Below, piece after piece: positions 17,838 through 25,854 of a stretch of 64,000 nucleotides of DNA (its first letter is position 1; each line of letters begins with the position of its first letter). This DNA is from Thermoplasmata archaeon (GTDB lineage: Archaea; Thermoplasmatota; E2; JACPAO01; JAHFTW01). The notes beneath the pieces are model-generated. The model had not been told where the DNA came from, made no database searches, and saw only the letters and a list, made by a program, of their open reading frames with translations. The stretch is from assembly GCA_023269235.1 (NCBI GenBank), contig JAHFTW010000002.1, positions 55,294-119,293 on the forward strand. Direction: 5' to 3'. The translations under genes were made by a program, and so were the position numbers.

Positions 17838-19394
17838 ATGACGACCCCAACCCCTGCACAAGCCGACAACCGAACCTCCGGCGACAAGGCCTTCGAGCGA
17901 GCCCTTCACGAACAGAAGGCGATCCCGGTTTCGCCCGACGGAACCCCGGGTTTCGGTTACGACGGCCCCACCATTGAACCGCGCCCCTGGTGGTCTGCGC
18001 CGATGCGGCTTCTGAACTCCCGAGCTCGGCAACGGGTCGGCGAGATTCGTCTGACTCGCCAGCAGTACGAAGCCATTCGAAACGAAGTTTTGCAGAAGGC
18101 GCCCTTGGAGACGGGTGGCGTGGTCATTGGCCAGGTCGCGCCGTCCGGACGAGACTTCGATGTCGTGGCCGTCACAGGCCCCGGGCCGAATGCGATCCAT
18201 GAGCGCTACCACTGCAGCATTGACGCTGACTACGCGCAACTGCACATGCGAGCTTTGTCCGAGGACAAACGAAACGTGCCGGCTGCTGACTGGCATTCTC
18301 ATCCAGCGGGTCTTCGAGTGCCATCTGGGCCCGACCAGGCAGCGATGGCACAACTGGAAGCCGACGGGTACGCCTTGCGTGCACACCTCATCGCCACAGT
18401 CGATACCGAAGGCTTCCACCTCGACGGTTTCATCAAGCGTCTCGGCTGCAAAATTGAACCCGCTCGGATTGTGTTCGTCGAACCTGATCCCCACGCCTTG
18501 TTCCAGCGCCTTCGAGGCTTGGCTGGCGTGGACACACTCGTCAAACGCGAAGTCATGATTGTTGGGGCGGGCTCCGGGAACAGCCTTGTCGTTGACGGGC
18601 TCGTGCGCGCCGGCGTAGCCTCTTTTAGTCTCGTGGACCAGGATGTCGTCTCCACTCCAAACTTGGTACGCGGCATCTTCGAAGCGCGCGATGTAGGCCG
18701 ACTCAAAACTGAGGTTCTGCGCGACCGCATTCTCTCCATCAATCCTCGCGCGCACGTCGCAACCTTTTCTCACACTATTCAAGAAAAGCAAGACGCGCTG
18801 GAGATCGCCGCGGAATCCGCGGATCTCATCATTTGCGGCACCGACAGTCAAGACGCCAACCACAGCGTCAACCGCCTCGCCCTGAAGGCCGGCAAGCCAG
18901 CCGCTTACGGTGCCGCTCTTCCTGAAGCCTATGGGGGAGATTTCGTCTTGGCTTTGCCTGGGCAGGCCTGCTACGCGTGCGTAATGAGCGCAATCAGCAC
19001 CCCAGAGAGCGCGCCCGGAGCCCCTCAACCGCGTGGCATCAACTACGCGAGCGGAGCCGCCGCCGCGTTGCCGCCCCAGCCAGCCCTTGGAGTCAACGTT
19101 TCAATCCTCGCGGGAGTTTTCACCAAGCTTTGCCTTGATTTCCTCATGGCAGGCACCGGTCCTTCCAAGGGAAACGTCCTGTTCTACGGCATCGAACCCA
19201 AGCCGCCGTTCACCGATAGTTTCCAGACCATTTGGCAGGAAGTGCTTCGCAAGCCAGGTTGCCCAGCGTGCATGACTGATGACGAGTTCGCCGCACGACA
19301 GGGCGAAAGACCGCATGGGGTTCCCGCCTCGTTGGCCGAAATTATTCGGAGCGCAAAGCCGAAGGCACGCATCGTGCCACTGGACGCTGCCTAA
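17838..19394 (+). CDS. fused JAB/MPN(+) peptidase - E1-like (ThiF/MoeB) protein
   Basis: JAMM motif E..(LETGGVVIG)...HSHPAGLRVPSGPD; E1 nucleotide-binding VMIVGAGSGNSLVVDGLVRAGVASFSLVDQDVVSTPNLVR; CYAC...CPAC zinc site. Confidence 0.88.
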   Translation: MTTPTPAQADNRTSGDKAFERALHEQKAIPVSPDGTPGFGYDGPTIEPRPWWSAPMRLLNSRARQRVGEIRLTRQQYEAIRNEVLQKAPLETGGVVIGQVAPSGRDFDVVAVTGPGPNAIHERYHCSIDADYAQLHMRALSEDKRNVPAADWHSHPAGLRVPSGPDQAAMAQLEADGYALRAHLIATVDTEGFHLDGFIKRLGCKIEPARIVFVEPDPHALFQRLRGLAGVDTLVKREVMIVGAGSGNSLVVDGLVRAGVASFSLVDQDVVSTPNLVRGIFEARDVGRLKTEVLRDRILSINPRAHVATFSHTIQEKQDALEIAAESADLIICGTDSQDANHSVNRLALKAGKPAAYGAALPEAYGGDFVLALPGQACYACVMSAISTPESAPGAPQPRGINYASGAAAALPPQPALGVNVSILAGVFTKLCLDFLMAGTGPSKGNVLFYGIEPKPPFTDSFQTIWQEVLRKPGCPACMTDDEFAARQGERPHGVPASLAEIIRSAKPKARIVPLDAA

Positions 19395-20719
19395 TGCCCG
19401 GACCCATGGCACCCCCGCCGGGGTGGGGTACAACCGGGGAAAGGCAGACTGTCAGCTCGGAGCCGCCGACATCCAGCTGGGAACCATTGCCAAATTCTCA
19501 GCAGCGGGAACGCGTTTTCTCACCTGCTCCGAGACGCGGCTCTCGCTTGGCGAGGGGGATTATGCGCGTTGGCGCATTTTTTGCCGCTGGCGTTGTCCTG
19601 ATTGCGGTATTCGCTTTGGTCGGCTCCGGACTTGCCGCATTATCATCACAGCCTTGGTCGACTTCCTCCCCGCACAGCGAAGCAACCGCAACTCAGGCAC
19701 CATTCGTAGCCCTGTCACCAATTTCGGTGACTGGTCACCTGCCATCGCCTCGCTACGCTGCCGCGGCCGCGTGGGTTGGCAATCAAGTCATCGTCGTTGG
19801 AGGGGCCATTGACAAGACGCACTTCGTTGATGAAATTGTCTCCTACGCCCCGATCAACAATGTTGTCCACACCATGACGACTCACCTACCTGAACGATTG
19901 GCCTACACAAGCCTGGCCTGGGACGATTCCTCCGGAACGTTGTACATCCTTGGCGGACAACGTGAAAACGGGTCTTTCTCATCGGCGATTCTTCGATACG
20001 ATCCGATGCGGGACGCCTTCATGCAATCCGCATCCACTCTGCCCGAGGGGCGTTGCTGCGGGACGGCGTTCTGGGACAGACAACGCGTGATCTACGTTGG
20101 CGGTTACGCCACTGGGCCGAACGGGAATGAATACGCAGGCGTCGATAGTTTCAACCCTTCCACTGGCGAGGTCTCGACAATCTCCCACGACTTGCCGGGC
20201 GTCTTGCTTGCAGGGCGAGGCCTGGCCTCCGCCGGAAACGCTTGGGATGGTCACTACCTCTACTTGATGGGCGGCCAATCTCCATCATATTCCAACTACA
20301 TCGGGGAGGTCACACGCCTTGACCCGTATGGCGATGTCGTCGAACGAGTGGCCCAGAATGGGTCGTGGGAAGTTCCGGATCAACTTTACAGTGGCAAGCA
20401 AGTGCTGGAATCGGACTCCTGTTGTGGTTCGGCGTGGTGGGATTCCACTAACCAACGCGTCATTTTGGCAGGAGGCATCGATGTCGATTGGCAAGGCTCG
20501 ACCACAAGTCGAAACACCTATGCGTTCGACCCAGCCACCAAGGCCATCCAGAAACTGCCGTGGAGTCTTCCAGAGCCGCGCTCGCACGCGGGGACCGCAT
20601 CATTCAACGCTGGAAACTGCGCCTTGATCTTTGGTGGATACGATGGAAGCACCGCGATGGACTCCATCCTCCAATTCGAGGCGACTGGAGAGTCCTGCCG
20701 ACAAATCGTACGAAGGTAG
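19394..20719 (+). CDS. membrane-anchored Kelch-repeat beta-propeller protein
   Basis: Cytoplasmic-like N-terminus, one TM (MRVGAFFAAGVVLIAVFALVGSGLAAL), repeated Kelch units (VIVVGG, LYILGGQ, VIYVGGY, LYLMGGQ, VILAGGI, LIFGGYD); TAATG overlap with JAB-E1 gene. Confidence 0.85.
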   Translation: MPGPMAPPPGWGTTGERQTVSSEPPTSSWEPLPNSQQRERVFSPAPRRGSRLARGIMRVGAFFAAGVVLIAVFALVGSGLAALSSQPWSTSSPHSEATATQAPFVALSPISVTGHLPSPRYAAAAAWVGNQVIVVGGAIDKTHFVDEIVSYAPINNVVHTMTTHLPERLAYTSLAWDDSSGTLYILGGQRENGSFSSAILRYDPMRDAFMQSASTLPEGRCCGTAFWDRQRVIYVGGYATGPNGNEYAGVDSFNPSTGEVSTISHDLPGVLLAGRGLASAGNAWDGHYLYLMGGQSPSYSNYIGEVTRLDPYGDVVERVAQNGSWEVPDQLYSGKQVLESDSCCGSAWWDSTNQRVILAGGIDVDWQGSTTSRNTYAFDPATKAIQKLPWSLPEPRSHAGTASFNAGNCALIFGGYDGSTAMDSILQFEATGESCRQIVRR

Positions 20720-20760
20720 GAGACCAACCCCAATGCTGCGGCACACCGTCAGATGACACC

Positions 20761-21570
20761 ATGAGAACTCTACAACCTCTGGACGGGGAGACCACTTCGT
20801 GGCGCGGCTCCCCGCATTTCATGTCCTTCTTGCCGTTCTTTTCACCTTGGCTAGGTTTGCTCGTTTGGGGACTTGCGTTTCCAACTCTCTGGCCTTCTTG
20901 GCCATCAGGGTTCAAGTTCGTTGCATGGCTAGGAGTCGGAATCCTCATTCTGGTTGCTACCGCATATTTCGCGCTTCGAGCGGCCTATCTTGCGGGCGGA
21001 TTCGGTCTACTCGCTGCCATTGTCTCGAGCCAAAGCTTTGGCTGGAATTCACCTCCCATCCTGGCGGCCGAAGTGGCCGCCATCGGAGCCCTGGGAATCA
21101 TCGGCACTGAATTTTGGCGCCGAAGCCACATCTATTGCCTGACGAACTATCGGATTTCTGTAAAATCTGGTGTTGTCAAGCGCCGAGAACGCAGCATCAG
21201 GTACAACGCAATTTCTGATCTCCACGTTCAGCAGGGGCTATTGGGGCAGCTCGCGGGATACGCAAGCATCGTCCCGGTGACCAACAGTGGCCTAGGTCTG
21301 GGGAGTGATTTTGCAATGGCTGGAGCGGCGTTCAACCTGCAGCGCCTTCGTCGGTCTCTTCCATTCACGCTTGGCGGCGGTGGAGGCCACAGCCGAAACG
21401 CTGCAAAGGTAGCTCCCGGCGATTGTCTTTTCGGAGTCCGCCCAGCCGAAGGTGTACACCACTTCATTGAGGCTAGAATCCACGAGCACTCTCCAATCGC
21501 CCATTCCATCAACCAGGTCAGCGCGCTTGGCCGCATCGAACGGTTGCTGCAACAGCGGATGCAGCAATAG
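20761..21570 (+). CDS. membrane protein with bacterial-type PH (bPH2/DUF304-like) domain
   Basis: Several TM helices then YCLTNYRISVKSGVVKRRERSIRYNAISDLHVQQGLLGQLAGYASIVPV, bPH2-like. Confidence 0.7.
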   Translation: MRTLQPLDGETTSWRGSPHFMSFLPFFSPWLGLLVWGLAFPTLWPSWPSGFKFVAWLGVGILILVATAYFALRAAYLAGGFGLLAAIVSSQSFGWNSPPILAAEVAAIGALGIIGTEFWRRSHIYCLTNYRISVKSGVVKRRERSIRYNAISDLHVQQGLLGQLAGYASIVPVTNSGLGLGSDFAMAGAAFNLQRLRRSLPFTLGGGGGHSRNAAKVAPGDCLFGVRPAEGVHHFIEARIHEHSPIAHSINQVSALGRIERLLQQRMQQ

Positions 21571-21795
21571 TCATCCGGACGAGTAAAAGTTCTGCTCGTT
21601 CCGGGGGCACTGTTCGCGCATGAGGGCCATGCAGCGCAGGATGCTGGCGTCGCCTGTTCCCGCGCTGCTGGTCGTGTTCTTGCACTTGCTGCACGTCGCT
21701 TCGACTCCGTCCAGCCACAGGCCGTCGTCGTTCTCGACCTCCTGCTCCTCAGTCGTGCAGCGGACAAGCACGCTAGCGATCCGTGACGCCGCCAA
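21571..21795 (-). CDS. small Cys-containing hypothetical protein
   Basis: VEATCSKCKNTTSSAGTGDASILRCMALMREQCPRNEQNFY. Confidence 0.5.
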   Translation of the reverse strand: MAASRIASVLVRCTTEEQEVENDDGLWLDGVEATCSKCKNTTSSAGTGDASILRCMALMREQCPRNEQNFYSSG

Positions 21796-23467
21796 TCCAG
21801 AGGAACCGACCGCGGGGGTCTTGGTGGACGTGGAACTTGTCCGTCATGAATTTCAAAGTGCCTTCGAAGGCGGCCTGGTCGCCATCGAACGCCGGCTGCC
21901 GGCCTACTTGTTCCCAGAGCGCCTTGTAGGTGATGTAGGGCTCGGCGAGCACGGCGAACTGGACTGCACGGTAACGTGGGTCGGTCGGCCGGGACACCTG
22001 CTGGCCCAAGTCCACGAGGACGGCCCGGTTCTTCTCCACGAAGCGTTCGAACAGCCGCAATTGGGTGTCGTGCACCTTCTTCGCCTCCGGAACGCCCAGG
22101 GTCGAGACTCCGTTGGCCCTGGCAAACGACGAGCCGAGTTGCACGAAGGTGGCCGGCAGGCGAGGCGCCATGATGTTCATCAGCGCGCGGCGGTCCGCCG
22201 TGCGCCTGGCGAAGGACTCCAATTCGCCTTCGATGCGGTCGGCGACGCCGGTCACGTACTGGGACAGGGCCTTTCCGTCCACCTGCGGGACGGTGTGAAG
22301 GTGCGACGCAGCGACGGCGCCCCAGATGCGGCTGTCGGCGAAGCGATGGATGGTGCGTTGCACGTACTTGACGTCAATGACCTCGTCCAGCTCCATGGGC
22401 AGGGACGCATCGGCGGCCGCGTGGCCGAGGATGGTTGCGATGGCTTTGGATCGGGTCGAGCCGTTGGCGAGGCGCATGCTCGCGTGGCGGCTTTCCTCCT
22501 CGCCTCCGCGCTGCCTGGCAGCTTGGGCGGCGTAGGTTGCGGGGTCTTCGGCCACGAAGTGCGTCATCGTGTGACCGGTTTGGGGCGGGCGCTGCGCGAA
22601 GTGCATCTCGACGCCCCGGCGCAGGTCGGTCCAGGCGCCTTTGGCGGCGTTCCCGGCAGGCCAAGGCCGCATCTCGGGCGGCGTGAGGCTGCGGTGGTCG
22701 CGCTGGAACTGGTCGACTTGACTGGCGCTCAAGCCGAACGTGTCGACGGCGACCGAGACGCCGCCGGATTCCATGTTCCTCGGCGGACTGCTCAACAGCG
22801 GCAAGCCATGCACCAGGCCCGTGAGAGGGTCGCATCCGAGGGCTTCGGTGACGAGCTGGACCAATTCCTTTGGCTTGACCTCGACGTCGGAGTAGGCGAC
22901 CAGTGGCTCCTGTTCCGTCCACGCCTCAACCGTGACGCAGTAGTCTCCGATGGTGCTGCCGCGTTCGGGGAAGTAGGCGCCCAGGGTGGCGGATTCGATT
23001 CGGATGAATTGCCCATCCTGAGGGATGGGCTTTCCCTCTGGAACGATGGCAACGACCTGGCCCCCGTCTTGGTTGTACAGGGCGCCGAGGCCGATCGGCG
23101 TACCGCGATTGCGGAGGCTTGCCTTGACCGTGGCGGACAGGCGCAGGGGAACGACGTAGACGTTGGCCTGCGAGATCGCCCCTTTGCGGAGGCCTTCGAC
23201 CCACGAATGGAATTGGTCTAACTGGGCCTGTTCGTGTTCGCGAAACTCGTGCCCCCTCATCCGGACCCATGGCGTCCGGACCTTGAACGGGTCCGCGAGG
23301 CTGGCCTGAATCTCCCGGTAGACCGCTGGGTATGCCATCCAGCCATTGCACCCCGCCGGCACCGTATAGACCCAGCGGCGGGTGGTGAAACCGCTCCGGA
23401 AAGGGGAGTTTTCACCGCCCCCCGCAAAGCCTGACGACAGCCTAGTCTCCGGCGCGGTTGGGTCCAA
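21773..23467 (-). CDS. hypothetical protein, 564 aa (start may be internal)
   Basis: Long ORF with coherent composition; possible OB-like segment DGQFIRIESATLGAYFPERGSTIGDYCVTVEAWTEQEP. Start overlaps divergent gene. Confidence 0.55.
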   Translation of the reverse strand: MDPTAPETRLSSGFAGGGENSPFRSGFTTRRWVYTVPAGCNGWMAYPAVYREIQASLADPFKVRTPWVRMRGHEFREHEQAQLDQFHSWVEGLRKGAISQANVYVVPLRLSATVKASLRNRGTPIGLGALYNQDGGQVVAIVPEGKPIPQDGQFIRIESATLGAYFPERGSTIGDYCVTVEAWTEQEPLVAYSDVEVKPKELVQLVTEALGCDPLTGLVHGLPLLSSPPRNMESGGVSVAVDTFGLSASQVDQFQRDHRSLTPPEMRPWPAGNAAKGAWTDLRRGVEMHFAQRPPQTGHTMTHFVAEDPATYAAQAARQRGGEEESRHASMRLANGSTRSKAIATILGHAAADASLPMELDEVIDVKYVQRTIHRFADSRIWGAVAASHLHTVPQVDGKALSQYVTGVADRIEGELESFARRTADRRALMNIMAPRLPATFVQLGSSFARANGVSTLGVPEAKKVHDTQLRLFERFVEKNRAVLVDLGQQVSRPTDPRYRAVQFAVLAEPYITYKALWEQVGRQPAFDGDQAAFEGTLKFMTDKFHVHQDPRGRFLWIGGVTDR

Positions 23468-24224
23468 GTGGTCGCTCCGCCATCGCTTGGTCGTGGACCA
23501 GGTCAGACCGTTTGCTGACGATCGCCTACTCGTCGGTTGCCTGTACTGCGCGGGCCGCGCAGAAACCCGCGACCACGTCCCATCGAAGGTGTTCCTGGAC
23601 GACCCCTATCCGACCAACCTCCCGGTCGTGGATGCCTGCCTGGCTTGCAACAACGGCTTCTCCGCCGATGAAGAGTACGTTGCATGCCTCATCGAGGCCG
23701 CGCTCGCTGGCACCACCGAACCGGACAAGATTCGGCGGCCCTCCGTGGCAGCAATCCTGCGCCGTGCCCCAGGGCTGCGCGCCCGCATCGACTCAGCAAG
23801 GGCCGAAACAGACGGAAACGTATCCTACAAGGCCGAACTCGGCCGCGTCCGCAACGTTGTCCTGAAACTCGCTCGGGGCCACGCCGGCTACGAACTGAGC
23901 GAACCTTGCCGCCAGGAACCCACCCATGTATCCATTGTCCCCATCGGCCTCTTTACCAAGGAACAACGAGAGGAGTTCGAGGACGCCAATTTTCCGGAAA
24001 TCTGGCCAGAGGTCGGCTCTCGCGCTATGCAGCGGATGTCGGTCCTGCAACCCAGGCTAAGCGGGCCACAAGGGGACGGTGCTTTCCCCGGTTTCATCAT
24101 CCAGGACTGGCAGGACGTCCAAGACGAACGCTACGCCTATCTAGCAACCGCGGACGGCACCGAAGTGCGCGTCCGAAGCATTATCGGCGGCTACCTCGCC
24201 TGCGATGTGCGATGGGCGCAATAG
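23382..24224 (+). CDS. HNH-endonuclease-like protein (start uncertain)
   Basis: CLYCAGRAETRDHVPSKVFLDDPYPTNLPVVDACLACNNGFSADEEYVACLIEAAL, CxxC-HNH pattern; true start probably ~23490. Confidence 0.65.
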   Translation: MVKPLRKGEFSPPPAKPDDSLVSGAVGSKWSLRHRLVVDQVRPFADDRLLVGCLYCAGRAETRDHVPSKVFLDDPYPTNLPVVDACLACNNGFSADEEYVACLIEAALAGTTEPDKIRRPSVAAILRRAPGLRARIDSARAETDGNVSYKAELGRVRNVVLKLARGHAGYELSEPCRQEPTHVSIVPIGLFTKEQREEFEDANFPEIWPEVGSRAMQRMSVLQPRLSGPQGDGAFPGFIIQDWQDVQDERYAYLATADGTEVRVRSIIGGYLACDVRWAQ

Positions 24225-24330
24225 CGCCGCCCGGTTGAACTCGACTTCCCGCTCAAGGCCAGAAGCGAATGACGGCTGGCCGTAGACCTACCAACTGCGT
24301 CCCGCGGGCTGGAACGGGAGCGTGCAGGCT

Positions 24331-24340
24331 CTTTATTTAG
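24331..24340 (+). promoter_or_regulatory. archaeal TATA-like box for DUF262-Z1 operon
   Basis: CTTTATTTAG about 25 nt upstream of ATG at 24359. Confidence 0.45.
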
Positions 24341-24358
24341 GTCGGCGTTGGCGTTTCC

Positions 24359-25852
24359 ATGACCCCTGAGGTCGTAGCCGGAGCGCCAGACACTGAGGAG
24401 CAGAAACGCCGTCTGCGCCAGGAGATTTCCATCCGCTTACACCTCGACTCGCGAGCTGCTGCTCACGACGACCAGTTCTGGAAGGAGGTCGGTCTCGCGC
24501 ACCAGAGCGCCGACCCGAAAGCCAGCACTGCTCAACTCGCTACCCTCGTTCTTAGGAAACTGGGCGCGGCCGACGACGAGAGTGCCGACTTTGCCGAGGA
24601 AGGCGGCAAAGCCGTCAACATCGCCGCCCACGAATGGCTCCTGGCCTACCTGATGGACGCCGGAGACCGTGCCGAAGGCACCGAGGAGGGGGACGAAGAC
24701 GACGACGGAAACCTGGCTCGCGAGCAGCAGATCCTCGTTGCCAATCAGGACAATCCCATCCAGAGCATCGTCCAATTCATTGAGGACGGTACAATCGTCC
24801 TTGATCCCGACTGGCAACGTGGCTACGTGTGGAAACAGCGCCAAAAACGCCGGTTCATCGAATCCGTCTTCCTCAACCTCCCCATTCCGCCAGTCCTGCT
24901 CTTCCAGGACCAGCAGACCAAGAAGATGTTCGTCATTGACGGTCGCCAACGTTTGGAGACGGTATACCGATTCCGGAAAGGCTCGAAGGAGAAGAAAGAG
25001 TCCTTCCGCACATACGGCCCGAAACAGCCCGGATGGACGCCAGCGGACAAGCTGAACCCGGCTGCCAACAAGTACTTCGACAAGCTGCCCGAAGAAATGC
25101 AGCGCCACTTCAACACATTCGTCATCCCGGCGCGCGTCTTCATGAATCTCCCACGCCGCACGCTCTACGAGGTCTTTCGGCGATACAACACGGGTTCGGA
25201 GAAGCTCCGGCCGGCCGAAATCCGCAAAGCGGTCTACCAGGGCGCACCACTCCACGAAATGATGTACGAAATTGCGGGCGAAGCCGGCGTGGAGGCAATC
25301 TCCGACGAGCGCGAACGGGAAGTAGCCCGCGTCCTGGAGGACACGATGCGCGGCAAGAAGGCCCGATACGGCGCATACAACTTCGTGGGGCGTTGCCTCG
25401 CCTTTGCCAACGTCAAGGACGAGATGTCGGTGGCAAACGCCATCAACCGGTTCATGGACGACTTCGCAAAAGACGATGCACAAAAGTTCCGAGAGCAGTT
25501 CATTCGCGCACTCGAGACAACCCTTGTCTGGTACGCTCAACACCATCCGCTGTGCACGACCGACAGCGAAGGCAAGCGCGTTGCGTTCCATGAGTGGATT
25601 GCAACAATCCAGGTCGCCTCCACTATGGCGGCGCTCAACAAGATTGATGCTGGTGAATTGACCGAAGAGGCGGCGATGGAGACCGTGCGAACGCGGTGGG
25701 ACGCATTCGTCTACGGATCGTGGAACGACCAGGCCAAAGCAAACATCGGCGGCGTGCTGCAGGAGAAACAAAACACGACTACGCATTGGCAAAAACAGCG
25801 CGACTGGATTGCCATGCTCGTCGGCCCCGAAGCCACCGTCGCAGCCCAGTAA
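24359..25852 (+). CDS. DUF262-domain protein (ParB-like/GmrSD N-terminal type)
   Basis: IQSIVQFIEDGTIVLDPDWQRGYVWKQRQKRRFIESVFLNLPIPPVLLFQDQQTKKMFVIDGRQRLETVYRF, canonical DUF262. Confidence 0.9.
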   Translation: MTPEVVAGAPDTEEQKRRLRQEISIRLHLDSRAAAHDDQFWKEVGLAHQSADPKASTAQLATLVLRKLGAADDESADFAEEGGKAVNIAAHEWLLAYLMDAGDRAEGTEEGDEDDDGNLAREQQILVANQDNPIQSIVQFIEDGTIVLDPDWQRGYVWKQRQKRRFIESVFLNLPIPPVLLFQDQQTKKMFVIDGRQRLETVYRFRKGSKEKKESFRTYGPKQPGWTPADKLNPAANKYFDKLPEEMQRHFNTFVIPARVFMNLPRRTLYEVFRRYNTGSEKLRPAEIRKAVYQGAPLHEMMYEIAGEAGVEAISDEREREVARVLEDTMRGKKARYGAYNFVGRCLAFANVKDEMSVANAINRFMDDFAKDDAQKFREQFIRALETTLVWYAQHHPLCTTDSEGKRVAFHEWIATIQVASTMAALNKIDAGELTEEAAMETVRTRWDAFVYGSWNDQAKANIGGVLQEKQNTTTHWQKQRDWIAMLVGPEATVAAQ

Positions 25853-25854
25853 CC

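Noticed and set aside
17793-19028. 411-aa minus-strand ORF
   Set aside because: Antisense to JAB-E1, whose JAMM and ThiF motifs are unambiguous.
19394-19560. Search for the shared E2/JAB-E1 N-terminal module in the Kelch protein
   Set aside because: The Kelch N-terminus (MPGPMAPPPGWGTTGERQTVSSEPP) is Pro-rich but does not align convincingly to the module.
21620-23221. 533-aa plus-strand ORF
   Set aside because: Antisense to the 564-aa minus ORF; Gly/Ala/Asp/Arg/Val-rich shadow pattern. The minus ORF has more protein-like composition, but neither has a decisive motif, so this is a judgement call.
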